A stretch of DNA of 37,866 nucleotides from Halieaceae bacterium (GTDB taxonomy: Bacteria > Pseudomonadota > Gammaproteobacteria > Pseudomonadales > Halieaceae). The notes beneath the pieces were generated by a model. It was not told the DNA's origin. It saw only the letters and a program-made list of their open reading frames with translations, and made no database searches. The position numbers were made by a program, and so were the translations under genes. The stretch covers positions 1 through 37,866 of the forward strand of contig JALRFH010000069.1 in assembly GCA_023253715.1 (NCBI GenBank), read 5' to 3'. Shown here piece by piece: positions 26,620 through 35,406 of this stretch (position 1 is the stretch's first letter; the number at the start of each line of letters is the position of its first letter).

Positions 26620-27312
26620 TTAAAAGCGATAAGCAAAACCGATGTTGTACACCATGGGATCCAATTCCACATCGAACTTTACGGTACCCACATCCGTTTT
26701 AACCTTGGCCGTGGTGTTGATGTCGACCCACCAGATACCCATATTTATAGACCACTTGTCATTCAGCGGAATATCCATTCCAACTTGTGCGGCTAAGCCA
26801 AACGAATCCTCAAGCTGTAATCCCACTCGGTTTGCGCCCAAGAGTGCACCCACAGCATCGGTTAGTTCTTGCGAAGGGTCTTCACTAAAGAACGTTGTAT
26901 AGTTCAAACCCAGACCAAGATAGGGCTGCCAGCCATCCGAATGGCCTCGGGGATACCACTGCAGGCTAACCGTTGGCGGCAAATGTTTGGTATCTCCTGC
27001 GGGAATATTCGCGCCTTCAAGCCGCAGATCATGGCTGAATGGCGTGGCGGCGAGAACCTCCAGACCCAATTGACTGCTCAACATGTAGACTCCCATCAGA
27101 GAGATCTGCGTATCGTTGTCCACGGACACTCCGGGCAGTACCGTAGCGGGAGTGGTGGGTAGTACCACTGGGTCACTGTTTTCATCCGGCGCAACACGGA
27201 CTGTTCCGGCGCGAACAATCCAGTCACCGGCCTCATAGGCATCAACAGATGCAACCCCCATCGTCATACCCGCTGCCAAAACAACTGACGACCACCAAGC
27301 TTGTTTTCTCAT
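26620..27312 (-). CDS. ompW: Outer membrane protein OmpW family
   Basis: Eight-stranded outer-membrane beta-barrel. A signal peptide (MRKQAWWSSVVLAAGMTMGVASVDA) precedes YEAGDWIVRAGTVRVAPDENS, the OmpW opening. Family blocks include LPPTVSLQWYPRG, QPYLGLGLNYTTFF and WWVDINTTAKV. It ends in YNIGFAYRF with the terminal aromatic needed for barrel assembly. The start at 27312 is preceded by GGAG six bases upstream; a longer reading to 27486 is not credible. From this start it has 230 residues. Two FNR-type boxes upstream suggest control by oxygen, as known for E. coli ompW. Confidence 0.93.
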   Translation of the reverse strand: MRKQAWWSSVVLAAGMTMGVASVDAYEAGDWIVRAGTVRVAPDENSDPVVLPTTPATVLPGVSVDNDTQISLMGVYMLSSQLGLEVLAATPFSHDLRLEGANIPAGDTKHLPPTVSLQWYPRGHSDGWQPYLGLGLNYTTFFSEDPSQELTDAVGALLGANRVGLQLEDSFGLAAQVGMDIPLNDKWSINMGIWWVDINTTAKVKTDVGTVKFDVELDPMVYNIGFAYRF

Positions 27313-27367
27313 AACAACTCCATCATTTCTCTCTAAGGACTGAGGATGACCAAGCATCCATGGAGAC

Positions 27368-27408
27368 ATCATAAATGGACATTGAAAGCGGACTTTGATC
27401 ACGGTCAA
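27368..27408 (-). promoter_or_regulatory. FNR/Anr-dependent promoter of ompW
   Basis: TTGAT-CACG-GTCAA (27395-27408) has one mismatch to the FNR consensus. On the minus strand TATGAT (27368-27373) lies 21 bases beyond it, as for a class II activated promoter, with transcription starting near 27361. Confidence 0.72.
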
Positions 27409-27444
27409 AATCCTGCTCAGCACGACGGATTCCTCAGTGCTTTG

Positions 27445-27458
27445 TTGACGTATATCAA
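27445..27458. promoter_or_regulatory. Second FNR/Anr box between ompW and sthA
   Basis: TTGAC-GTAT-ATCAA has one mismatch to the consensus. Its centre is exactly 50 bases from that of the first box, which would place it near -91 of the ompW promoter, a position known to work for class I FNR activation. No -10 lies at a suitable distance toward sthA. Confidence 0.65.
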
Positions 27459-27501
27459 CTAAGCCGCACACCCAACGCCATGGCACTCGACGTTTAGCGC
27501 A

Positions 27502-27530
27502 TTGTTCCTCCTGACAAGAGTGTTTAAACT
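27502..27530 (+). promoter_or_regulatory. Possible sigma-70 promoter of sthA
   Basis: TTGTTC (27502-27507) and TAAACT (27525-27530) are separated by 17 bases and precede sthA by 30 bases. The match is modest (3/6 and 4/6), so this is tentative. Confidence 0.3.
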
Positions 27531-27560
27531 TACGTTTTTGTTACTCAAGCAGAACATTCA

Positions 27561-28955
27561 ATGCCAAAAACCACCTTCGATCTTGTCGTCATCGGCAGCG
27601 GTCCAGCCGGCGAGTCAGCCGCGCTTAACGCCGCTAAACAGCAAAAAAAAGTGGCCGTTGTAGAGGTCAACACGCAAGTTGGAGGCGCCTGCACTCACAA
27701 GGGCACCATCCCGTCAAAAGCGCTGCGACACACGGTCAAGCAACTGATGCGATTCAACAACGGTACACTCTTTCGCGAGATCGGGCACAGTCGCCAGATA
27801 CCCTACCCCACTGTGCTGAAACACGCGATATCCGTCGTAGAACAACAAGTCGACATGCGCAGTAAGTTTTACGGGCGCAACCATATTGCCGTGTACAAAG
27901 GCCACGCAAAGTTCATTGACACGCAGCACATTTCAGTGACCCGACCCGACGGTTCTGTCGAGACCCTAGCTTCACAAGAGTTTGTCATCGCAACAGGGAG
28001 CCGCCCCTACCACCCACCTGACGTACCCTTCGAGCATTCCCGGGTTTATGACAGTGATACGATATTGAGCCTAGAACATACCCCTCGGAAGCTGATTATC
28101 TATGGCGCGGGCGTGATTGGCTGTGAATACGCTTCGATTTTCAGCGGTCTGGGTATCAAGGTTGAGCTCATTAACAGTTTCGAGAACCTACTCGCATTTT
28201 TAGATGATGAGATTTCCGTCGCCCTCGATTATCACCTTCGCGAGTCCGGGGTTATGGTGCGCCATCGAGAAAGTTATGAGCGCGTAGAAGCCAACCAAGA
28301 CGGCATCGCCTTGCACCTGCAATCTGGCAAGGTTATTCGCGGTGACGCCTTGCTGTGGTGCAATGGACGCAGCGGCAACACGCAAAATTTGGGACTGGAA
28401 CACATCGGCCTAAACAGCGACGGACGAGGACAAATTAAAGTCGATCAACGCTACCAAACCGACGTCGAGAATGTTTACGCCGTGGGCGATGTGATTGGTG
28501 CGCCCAGTTTGGCAAGTGCCGCGTATGATCAAGGTCGGGCCGCGGCGTCGTCTAATCAACGCGACCAGCGTTTTGTGGATGACGTCCCTACGGGCATCTA
28601 CACCATCCCCGAAATCAGTTCTGTAGGGAGAACGGAACGCGAGCTCACCGACAATAGAATTCCCTTCGAAGTTGGCCGAGCTTTTTTTAAAGATACGGCA
28701 CGAGGACAAATTTCCGGTGAAGGGACGGGCATGCTCAAAATTTTATTCTGCCCCAAAACGCTGACTATTTTGGGTATCCACTGTTTCGGCGCAGAAGCCA
28801 CGGAAATTATCCACATTGGCCAAGCCATTATGAAGCAGCCGGGTGACGCCAATACGATTAGATACTTCGTCGAAACCACATTCAATTATCCGACGATGGC
28901 AGAGGCATATCGCATCGCGGCTCTGAATGGATTAAATCGACTCAGCGGATACTGA
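27561..28955 (+). CDS. sthA: Soluble pyridine nucleotide transhydrogenase
   Basis: FAD enzyme that moves reducing equivalents between NADPH and NAD+, usually draining excess NADPH. The FAD motif [16 protein letters not shown] and the SthA-specific segment [19 protein letters not shown] are present. The second redox cysteine of lipoamide dehydrogenases is replaced by Thr (C-THKG-T), which marks SthA rather than Lpd. The NAD(P) motif [19 protein letters not shown] and the dimerisation end with [15 protein letters not shown] are complete. It has 464 residues. A serine protease gene begins one base after its stop. Confidence 0.94.
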   Translation: MPKTTFDLVVIGSGPAGESAALNAAKQQKKVAVVEVNTQVGGACTHKGTIPSKALRHTVKQLMRFNNGTLFREIGHSRQIPYPTVLKHAISVVEQQVDMRSKFYGRNHIAVYKGHAKFIDTQHISVTRPDGSVETLASQEFVIATGSRPYHPPDVPFEHSRVYDSDTILSLEHTPRKLIIYGAGVIGCEYASIFSGLGIKVELINSFENLLAFLDDEISVALDYHLRESGVMVRHRESYERVEANQDGIALHLQSGKVIRGDALLWCNGRSGNTQNLGLEHIGLNSDGRGQIKVDQRYQTDVENVYAVGDVIGAPSLASAAYDQGRAAASSNQRDQRFVDDVPTGIYTIPEISSVGRTERELTDNRIPFEVGRAFFKDTARGQISGEGTGMLKILFCPKTLTILGIHCFGAEATEIIHIGQAIMKQPGDANTIRYFVETTFNYPTMAEAYRIAALNGLNRLSGY

Positions 28956-28956
28956 G

Positions 28957-29673
28957 GTGGCAACACTGACCAAGCAAGGACTGTGTTTTTGGCTGTTAAC
29001 GCTGCTTGCCTGTCAGCTCAATGCCGCCGAGCAGCGCAAGCGCTTTGATATAAAAACGCCGCTATGGATGCAAAATATCGCAGCACTCGAGGTCCCATCG
29101 TTACGCTTTGAAGACGGTCGTGCTCGCCACTATATCGAATATTGTAGCGGCACTTTGCTTCACGATGTTGAAACATCACAACCTCGCTACATCCTAAGCG
29201 CATGGCATTGTGTGGAACATTATCACGATTTGAGCCAGGCGCTCCGGGTTCGTTTTCCCCATCTTGGGGATGGCAATGCGGTATACAAGGCTCGCTTAAT
29301 GGACAGTGGAGGCCGTATCGATCGGGATTGGGCGCTACTGGAGTTGAGCGCATCAATTCCTGAGCAGCAATTGAGTGGGCTGCCTTTAATCGCCAGCGAT
29401 CCAGAAAAACCCGCTACCGCTGCTGGCTTTGCGCTGGCACTGGAGCAAGGTAAAAATCGGTTGTCATTCGACGATACTTGCCAAACCCAAGATTCTATTT
29501 CTTGGGAACACTGCGTCACATCAAAAGGAGCCTCTGGCGGCCCCTTAGTACAGACCCTAGATGGAACAACCGGCATCGTTGGGGTGATATCTCAAGGCGA
29601 CAGTCAAACGCTAACGATCAGTTTCCCAAGCACAAGGCTCCCCCAACGATGGCGACAGCGACTCACCTTATGA
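28957..29673 (+). CDS. Exported trypsin-like serine protease
   Basis: A 238-residue predicted secreted or periplasmic S1-type protease. The N-terminal signal ([17 protein letters not shown]) could be cut after NAA; LLAC also resembles a weak lipobox. The catalytic triad can be read as H84 (LSAWHC), D124 ([10 protein letters not shown]) and S193 (KGASGGPL). Cysteines C63/C85 and C175/C186 are placed for disulfides as in chymotrypsin-fold enzymes. The start is GTG two bases after the sthA TGA, so the two genes are probably cotranscribed. Its substrate is unknown. The last six bases overlap the end of trhO, tail to tail. Confidence 0.8.
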   Translation: MATLTKQGLCFWLLTLLACQLNAAEQRKRFDIKTPLWMQNIAALEVPSLRFEDGRARHYIEYCSGTLLHDVETSQPRYILSAWHCVEHYHDLSQALRVRFPHLGDGNAVYKARLMDSGGRIDRDWALLELSASIPEQQLSGLPLIASDPEKPATAAGFALALEQGKNRLSFDDTCQTQDSISWEHCVTSKGASGGPLVQTLDGTTGIVGVISQGDSQTLTISFPSTRLPQRWRQRLTL

Positions 29674-30654
29674 GTTGCCCGCCGCGCCACTTATATCCCG
29701 TATTTGCCGCTCTGGCGGCGCCGCACCGAGATGTTGCTCATGCCGACCGGCGGCCAGTTCAATCTGCTTCTGACGCTCTGCAAAGCGCTCTTTTTGATCC
29801 GCCGTTAAGGTGTCGAAACAGCGTGGACAGCAGACACCTTTTTGATACCGCGGGTCGCACTTTTGCTCTTCAGTGATGGGATGACGACAGCCATGACACT
29901 GATCATACTGCCCTTTTTCGAGACGGTGATTCACTGACACTCGGTTATCAAACACAAAACACTCTCCGCGCCACATCGAATCACGCTCGGGCACCTCTTC
30001 AAGATACTTGAGAATACCGCCCTTTAAATGATAAACCTCCTCGAAACCCTGCTCTAACATATAGGCTGTCGCCTTCTCGCAGCGAATGCCACCCGTACAA
30101 AACATGGCAACTTTTTTGTGCTTAGCTGGGCTCATAGTGCGTTCAACGTAGGCCGGAAATTCTCGAAACGTCGTGGTTTTCGGATCCAGAGCTCCCTCGA
30201 AGGTGCCAATCTCAAATTCGTAATCGTTGCGAGTATCAATTAATACCACGTCCGGATCCGAGATCAGGGCATTCCAATCTGCTGGTTCCACGTATCGCCC
30301 CACCGAGACATTGGGGTCAATACCCTCTACCCCCATGGTGACAATCTCTTTTTTCAATTTGACTTTCATTCGGTAGAACGGCTTTTCTTGATAAAAGGAT
30401 TCTTTATGCTCCAGTCCTTCAAGTCCCGGCAAGGTGCGCAGATAGTCCAACAGTTGATCTATCCCCTCACGCGTCCCTGAAACCGTCCCATTGATGCCCT
30501 CATGTGCCAACAGCAAGGTGCCCTTAATCCCCAACCGGATGCAGGTATCCAATATCGGCTCTCTGAGTGTTTGATAATGAGGAAAGGCCACAAATCGGTA
30601 CATCGCGGCAACGACGATATCCTGTGGCTCTGTCGGCTTGGGCTGAGTGTTCAT
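29668..30654 (-). CDS. trhO: tRNA uridine(34) hydroxylase TrhO (rhodanese family, UPF0176)
   Basis: Oxygen-dependent enzyme forming 5-hydroxyuridine at the wobble base of some tRNAs. The N-terminal acylphosphatase-like domain ([19 protein letters not shown]) precedes a rhodanese domain ([18 protein letters not shown]) with the active cysteine in [14 protein letters not shown]-terminal zinc-like cysteine cluster ([21 protein letters not shown]) follows. The ATG at 30652-30654 has a perfect AGGAGG six bases upstream, giving 328 residues. Its start overlaps the bolA stop (ATGA), so the two are coupled. Confidence 0.93.
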   Translation of the reverse strand: MNTQPKPTEPQDIVVAAMYRFVAFPHYQTLREPILDTCIRLGIKGTLLLAHEGINGTVSGTREGIDQLLDYLRTLPGLEGLEHKESFYQEKPFYRMKVKLKKEIVTMGVEGIDPNVSVGRYVEPADWNALISDPDVVLIDTRNDYEFEIGTFEGALDPKTTTFREFPAYVERTMSPAKHKKVAMFCTGGIRCEKATAYMLEQGFEEVYHLKGGILKYLEEVPERDSMWRGECFVFDNRVSVNHRLEKGQYDQCHGCRHPITEEQKCDPRYQKGVCCPRCFDTLTADQKERFAERQKQIELAAGRHEQHLGAAPPERQIRDISGAAGNS

Positions 30655-30962
30655 CGACCACCTCCTAAACATGCGGGCGATACTGGAACGTGTTCGTTTC
30701 GCTCTGCCCACTGCTGTGGCGTATAAAGGTGCAATGCCATGGCGTGCACTGGGCCCTCCAATAGGTCTGAGACTAAGGCGAAAACCCTTTGATGCCTACG
30801 AACTCGCGGCATGGCCTCGAACTCTTCACTGACGAGGGTCAACGCAAAATGTGTCTCAGAACCGTCGGGCACATTGTGTTTGTAACTTTCATTTTCTAGG
30901 ACCACCAAGGCGCCCGGGAAGGCGTCCTCCACGCGTGATCGCAATGTTGTCTCTATCGTCAT
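30651..30962 (-). CDS. bolA: BolA-family protein
   Basis: Small protein of the BolA/IbaG family, which pairs with monothiol glutaredoxins in Fe-S handling and also affects morphology genes in E. coli. The family core is visible: [29 protein letters not shown], then [14 protein letters not shown]. It has 103 residues from the ATG preceded by GAGG eight bases upstream. Its TGA overlaps the trhO ATG. BolA proper and IbaG are hard to separate by eye; the full-length YTPxxW tail favours BolA. Confidence 0.88.
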   Translation of the reverse strand: MTIETTLRSRVEDAFPGALVVLENESYKHNVPDGSETHFALTLVSEEFEAMPRVRRHQRVFALVSDLLEGPVHAMALHLYTPQQWAERNEHVPVSPACLGGGR

Positions 30963-31014
30963 TTGCCAGCCTCGCAAATAAAAACCCGTAGTATAACCGA
31001 AGCCGCAAACGTCT

Positions 31015-31040
31015 AGGAGGATACAATGTCACAGAATTGA
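31015..31040 (+). other. Four-codon ORF with a perfect ribosome binding site
   Basis: AGGAGG (31015-31020) sits five bases before ATG TCA CAG AAT TGA (31026-31040), encoding only MSQN. It lies 79 bases ahead of the unknown gene starting at 31119, which itself lacks a good Shine-Dalgarno. It could be a leader mini-ORF or the relic of a lost gene start. Confidence 0.35.
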
Positions 31041-31118
31041 GTTGAAACCCCTTGCCAAGTTATCTAGTCTTAGGCGGAAGACAGTTTTCAAGCAATCGAC
31101 GCTTGCCCATTTAATGCG

Positions 31119-31745
31119 ATGACAGAATTTGACGTTTTTTTCAACGGACAATGCCTACCGGGTTTTGAACAGGATGAGGTTCGCAACAATCTCGGAGAAT
31201 TGTTCAAGGCCAATGACACGATTCTGGATTTGCTTTTTTCGGGGAAAGAGCAAAAGGTAAAAGGCGGTCTTAACGAGGCTCAGGCAAAGCGTTACGCCAG
31301 CGCCCTGCGCAAAGCCGGCGCCAAACCCTTGATTCGAAAAAGAGTTGTGACACCACCCACCACAAGCGCGCGCCCTGCTTCGGTATTTAAGCCCACCGGC
31401 GTCGCAGGCAACTTCGATCTAAGCCCTGTGGGTAGCTTAATTTTAAGGCCGGAAGAAAAACCCAAGGTCACACCAGTGCGGGTTACGACTGATCACCTTA
31501 ACGCCCTCGAGCCAGGGGTCTATACCCCAACAGAAAAAGCCGTAATCACCGATTTACCCGACACCACTCATTTACGACTCAGCAATAGCTCGGACCCAAT
31601 GGGGCGCATCAGTTTTCCTCCGAAACGCTTTAATTTGAGCGCCTACCAGCTGGTGGGCGAAGGACACGATCTGAGTGAATTCGCTCGGCCCTCGCTACCG
31701 ACCGTTGAGCCGATGCTGGATCTCGAGCTCGCGCCTCTCTCCTAG
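31119..31745 (+). CDS. Uncharacterised protein with an RNA/adapter-like N-terminal domain
   Basis: A 208-residue protein I do not recognise by name. The N-terminal 75 residues (FDVFFNGQCLPGFEQDEVRNNLGELFKANDT to YASALRKAGA) form a compact module with pattern F-x-G-x-x-LPG-F and a later LFSGK, resembling a small domain seen at the front of hypothetical proteins in Pseudomonas-like bacteria. The rest is low in predicted structure and rich in P, T and S, with FDLSPVGSLILRPEE and FNLSAYQLVGEGHDLSEF short motifs. There is no signal peptide or membrane span. The stop codon shares CTAG with the stop of the convergent histidine kinase. Function unknown. Confidence 0.75.
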   Translation: MTEFDVFFNGQCLPGFEQDEVRNNLGELFKANDTILDLLFSGKEQKVKGGLNEAQAKRYASALRKAGAKPLIRKRVVTPPTTSARPASVFKPTGVAGNFDLSPVGSLILRPEEKPKVTPVRVTTDHLNALEPGVYTPTEKAVITDLPDTTHLRLSNSSDPMGRISFPPKRFNLSAYQLVGEGHDLSEFARPSLPTVEPMLDLELAPLS

Positions 31746-33139
31746 GTGCGTTTCGGCAAGCTCACGGGAAAATTCACCACAACTCGCAACCCTGGATGAT
31801 TATCCTGTAGCTCAACCGTCGCACGATGGTAAAATGCAATCGCCTGCACCAGTGACAAGCCCAGGCCATGACCTTTGTGTTCACCGCGACTGGGCTCGCC
31901 GCGATAAAATCGCCTAAACACCTGTTGCCTATCGGCCTCAGGAATACCAATACCCGTGTCAGCAATAACGACGCGAAGTTTCTCGACCCCAGATCGCTCC
32001 AACCGAATGCCTATCACTCCGCCAGAGGGTGTAAATTTTATGGCGTTATCGAGAATATTGGCAAACATTTGCCCCAGCAAATCGGTTTCACCGGGTATCT
32101 GCTCGACGTATTCAGCCTGAAAATCAAGCAGCACTCCTGAATTATGCGCTACGGGTTCATACATTTCCACGACGTCTTGAATGACCACTCGCAAGCTGAC
32201 CTGTTTAGCATCGGTTCGGATTTGACTGCCCGCTTCAAGCATCGAGATCCGCAATAACGCGTTGAACGAAGCCAGCAAGTCATCACAGTCGGATAACAGT
32301 TCGTCGATCGTTCCCTGATGCTCTCTCGGTACTCGCGGTTTAAGTTGCGTCAGCTTGTTCCTTAAGCGGGTCAATGGCGTCCGCAAATCGTGCGCAATGT
32401 TGTCTGATACCGAGCGAACCCCCTGGAGGGAAATCGACACGTACTCCAGCATCTCATTGCCAACCTCTACTAACTCTCGCACATACGGTGACGCCGTGTC
32501 AGGATGCAAGCGGCCTTCAAGATTATGTTGCATGATAGCTCTAAGCTCTGTGCCAATGCGATGAGCCCCCATCAGCGCCCGATGCGTCGCAATTGCCGTT
32601 GTTAGCATGGCACCCAACCAGAACACAGCGATGACCAACGCGACGTTACCGATCAAGTAATTTATGGCGTCGAGCTCGTCTTGAAAAAAACGGCCCACCG
32701 TCAACACCACCCCCCCATCAAGCACCTTGGTTTCGGCAAACATCTTCCGCTGCAGTTGCTCTTCTGAACTCAGGTTGCTCAGGACAAATGGGACAAGCCC
32801 AGCACCGGAGTCGCGGTAGGCGAAGGTCGGCGCCAAGGCATCCGCCTCAGAGCCCTGAACCTCAAGAAAATACAGTACCCTACCGCTGTCATCACTAAAA
32901 CCTTGGCGCCCCACTATCTGGGTCAGCCGTTCAATCCCGTGACTGTAATACACCTCTGTCAAAAATTGAGTTCGCCCTACAACATCGGCTTGCAAGCTTG
33001 AATGAAGATTGGTGTAGGAAACGAGCGCAAATACCGCGAACAAAGTGATACCCATCGCTGCTAGGGCAATACCCAACCCTGAAACCAATTGCAGCCCTAG
33101 GGTTTGCAGCCAAGATCGTAGCAGCGAGCTATTCATCAC
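31742..33139 (-). CDS. Sensor histidine kinase of a two-component system
   Basis: A 465-residue EnvZ/OmpR-class kinase. Two membrane segments (about 18-40 and 162-185) enclose a periplasmic sensor domain of about 120 residues. A HAMP-like linker leads to the HisKA box NIAHDLRTPLTRLRN with the phosphorylated H250. The ATPase domain has the N box NILDNAIKFTPSGG, DTGIGIP and GHGLGLSLV. Its start overlaps the 3' end of the response regulator gene by 11 bases. The sensed signal cannot be told from the sequence; the periplasmic domain has no metal-binding motif that I can see. Confidence 0.92.
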   Translation of the reverse strand: MMNSSLLRSWLQTLGLQLVSGLGIALAAMGITLFAVFALVSYTNLHSSLQADVVGRTQFLTEVYYSHGIERLTQIVGRQGFSDDSGRVLYFLEVQGSEADALAPTFAYRDSGAGLVPFVLSNLSSEEQLQRKMFAETKVLDGGVVLTVGRFFQDELDAINYLIGNVALVIAVFWLGAMLTTAIATHRALMGAHRIGTELRAIMQHNLEGRLHPDTASPYVRELVEVGNEMLEYVSISLQGVRSVSDNIAHDLRTPLTRLRNKLTQLKPRVPREHQGTIDELLSDCDDLLASFNALLRISMLEAGSQIRTDAKQVSLRVVIQDVVEMYEPVAHNSGVLLDFQAEYVEQIPGETDLLGQMFANILDNAIKFTPSGGVIGIRLERSGVEKLRVVIADTGIGIPEADRQQVFRRFYRGEPSRGEHKGHGLGLSLVQAIAFYHRATVELQDNHPGLRVVVNFPVSLPKRT

Positions 33140-33809
33140 CGAAGCGATAGCCTGCGCCCCTGACCGTGTGCACTAAAGGGTAATCAAAGTCGCGATCAAT
33201 CTTCTGCCGCAAGCGAGAAATATGGACATCAATGACGTTGGTTTGAGGGTCGAAGTGATACCCCCACACGTTCTCCAGCAACATACTGCGTGTCACGATT
33301 TTACCAGCGTGCCGCATGAGATACTCGAGCAAACGGTATTCTCTGGGTTGCAGGCTGATGACGCGACCTTCTCGACGAACCTCTTGAGAAATTAAATCGA
33401 GCCGCAAACCCTGAGCTTCAAGCGTTGTCCGAAAATCCGCCCCCAAGGGCGCCAAGCGACGATGAATGGCTTCCAGCCGTGCCAGCAACTCTTCCGAGGA
33501 AAACGGCTTCACCAAGTAATCGTCGGCGCCAATTTGAAGCCCCTTCACACGGTCATCCACCTCGCCAAGGGCACTTAAAATCAGCACCGGCGTTAAATCG
33601 CCTTTGTCACGAAGACTTTTAACGACACTGAGTCCATCAAGCTTTGGTAGCATGCGATCCACAATCAGCGCGTCCCAACGCGCGGAATTAGCCGCAAGCA
33701 AACCCTCGGTGCCACTCGAGGCGCACTCGCAGTTATGACCTTTCAAAGCGAGTTCGCTGGCAACAAAATCCGCGACCGACATATCGTCTTCGATCAATAA
33801 CACTCTCAT
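33129..33809 (-). CDS. OmpR-family response regulator
   Basis: A 226-residue DNA-binding response regulator. The receiver domain has E7/D8/D9, the phosphorylated D51 in LIVDRMLPKLDG, and the conserved lysine in ADDYLVKPFS. The C-terminal winged helix includes LQPREYRLLEYLMRHAGKIVTRSMLLENVWGY and the wing VIDVHISRLRQKID...VHTVRGAGYRFGD. AAGAGG lies upstream of the ATG. It is the partner of the kinase that overlaps its end. It is CopR/QseB-like by eye, which is only a general resemblance. Confidence 0.93.
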   Translation of the reverse strand: MRVLLIEDDMSVADFVASELALKGHNCECASSGTEGLLAANSARWDALIVDRMLPKLDGLSVVKSLRDKGDLTPVLILSALGEVDDRVKGLQIGADDYLVKPFSSEELLARLEAIHRRLAPLGADFRTTLEAQGLRLDLISQEVRREGRVISLQPREYRLLEYLMRHAGKIVTRSMLLENVWGYHFDPQTNVIDVHISRLRQKIDRDFDYPLVHTVRGAGYRFGDE

Positions 33810-33848
33810 GACATCTACCTCTTACCTGCTTTAAGGTGGCGACTGACG

Positions 33849-33854
33849 TATAAT
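33849..33854 (+). promoter_or_regulatory. Possible -10 of the RDD gene
   Basis: A perfect TATAAT lies 39 bases before the RDD-protein ATG, in the gap to the divergent response regulator. I see no good -35 at 17 bases, so the promoter is tentative. Confidence 0.3.
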
Positions 33855-33893
33855 AACAAGGCCTTCACCCATGATACTAGGAAACTTCTATTT

Positions 33894-34343
33894 ATGTCTG
33901 CCCCAATCACGCCGCCCTTTCACCGACATTTGTTGGCCTTGGTGTACGACACATTTTTGGTCGTCCCTATTGTTATGGTAACGACAGCCTTGGTGATGGC
34001 ACTGTATGTGCAAGTAATACCCGTTAACACAGACCATGACGTCGTAGCCCTACCCGCCAGTCTCGTCCAAACAAGCGCCCTGCTCAGCGTAGCCATATTT
34101 TACGCCATCTTTTGGCGTCGAGGCGGGCAAACTCTCGGCATGCAAGCCTGGCGCATACAATTGGTGAACTCAGAGGGGCTCGCGGTTTCCAACCGTCAGA
34201 TCTGCCTGCGCCTCGTCATGGCGCTAATTTCTTACGGCGCATTGGGTTTTGGCCTTGCCTGGCGCTTTATCGATCCACACCACTGTTACTTGCATGACCG
34301 ACTGTCCGGAACCCGCTTGACTCTGGTGCCAAAGCTGAATTGA
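33894..34343 (+). CDS. RDD-domain membrane protein
   Basis: A 149-residue integral membrane protein of the RDD family, with three or four hydrophobic spans. The family residues appear in HLLALVYDTFLVVPIVMV (here Y/D in place of the first RxxD), GGQTLGMQAWRIQLVNSEG and HDRLSGTRLTLV. AGGAAA lies about 10 bases before the ATG. It faces lptG tail to tail, one base apart. The function of RDD proteins is mostly unknown; some affect ion homeostasis. Confidence 0.85.
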   Translation: MSAPITPPFHRHLLALVYDTFLVVPIVMVTTALVMALYVQVIPVNTDHDVVALPASLVQTSALLSVAIFYAIFWRRGGQTLGMQAWRIQLVNSEGLAVSNRQICLRLVMALISYGALGFGLAWRFIDPHHCYLHDRLSGTRLTLVPKLN

Positions 34344-34344
34344 A

Positions 34345-35406
34345 TCACGGCGCTCGGTATAGCAACCAAGCAGCGACGAGTAAGCCCAATAACAGAGGTA
34401 AGGCAACCGCAGCTGCCGGCGCAATACCATAAACAATCGTGACCGACGCAACCACGTCTTGACTAATTTTGAACACGAGACCTACCAGTGTCCCTATGAA
34501 CACTCGAAGCCCCAGGGTGCCATCGCGCAAAGGGCCAAAAATAAACCCCATCGCCACCAAAACCAACACAAAAATTGCCAGCGGCTGTGTTATTTTTCGC
34601 CATGCTGCCACCTCGTAATCCGCGGCTTCGAGCCCCTGCTGGCGCAAGTAATGACTGTATTGAAACAGACTGTTGATGCTCATCCGTTCTGGACTTAACG
34701 ATTCCATAGCCAATAAGTCAGGCGTTAAATCCGTCTCCCATAACAGCGTCGTGTGCTCGCTGGCCTGCGAACCCCAAGAGTTCATTTGCGTGCGTCGAAC
34801 ATTCTCCAACAACCACCCGTTACTTTGAAAAGTCGCGCGAGTAGCACTCATCGATTCGTACAAACGCCAATTGTCATCAAAGGTAAACAGCGTCACCCCG
34901 TAGATCACTCCGCCGGCCTGCACCGCATTGAAATGAATAAAATGTCTCCCCTCGCGATTCCACATACCATAGCGGCCAGTGATTGACCCTTTGTTGCTCA
35001 AAGCCAGGGCTCTTTCCGCTTCACCGAATTGCTCGCTTTTGGGCACCACAAATTCACCGATCAACAATATTAGACCCGCAAAAACCAGTACCGGTTTAAC
35101 CAGCACTTTCAACAAGTGCCAAGATGACAAGCCCGCTCCCCTGATGACCACCAGTTCACTGCTCGAAGCCAGTTGCCCGAGAGCGACCAAAACACCGATA
35201 AGCACACCAACGGGTGCAAGTTCGACAACTCGTGCTGGCACGGAAGCACCCACATACAAAAGGGCTTTGGTCAAGGTATAGCCGGCCTTGAGATCCTGCA
35301 TTTCATCGATCAACGCCGACAACACATCCAAACCAACCAACACCAAGAGCACCATACTAATGGCATAGATCACCTGCGTACCGACGTAACGATCAAGAAT
35401 CCTCAT
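34345..35406 (-). CDS. lptG: LPS export permease LptG
   Basis: Inner-membrane component of the LptB2FGC transporter that extracts lipopolysaccharide and feeds it to the periplasmic bridge. It has three N-terminal spans (AISMVLLVLVGLDVLSALI, then PVGVLIGVLVALGQLASSSE, then VLVFAGLILLIGEFVVP), a periplasmic beta-jellyroll (about 130-265) and three C-terminal spans. The family motif VIRGAGLSSWHLLK is present. At 353 residues it is the usual length. Its ATG overlaps the lptF stop, so the pair is cotranslated. Confidence 0.94.
   Translation of the reverse strand: MRILDRYVGTQVIYAISMVLLVLVGLDVLSALIDEMQDLKAGYTLTKALLYVGASVPARVVELAPVGVLIGVLVALGQLASSSELVVIRGAGLSSWHLLKVLVKPVLVFAGLILLIGEFVVPKSEQFGEAERALALSNKGSITGRYGMWNREGRHFIHFNAVQAGGVIYGVTLFTFDDNWRLYESMSATRATFQSNGWLLENVRRTQMNSWGSQASEHTTLLWETDLTPDLLAMESLSPERMSINSLFQYSHYLRQQGLEAADYEVAAWRKITQPLAIFVLVLVAMGFIFGPLRDGTLGLRVFIGTLVGLVFKISQDVVASVTIVYGIAPAAAVALPLLLGLLVAAWLLYRAP

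Noticed and set aside
27313-27486. N-terminal extension of OmpW upstream of the ATG at 27312.
   Set aside because: The signal peptide begins at MRKQAWW with a good ribosome binding site, and the extension would cross both FNR-type elements.
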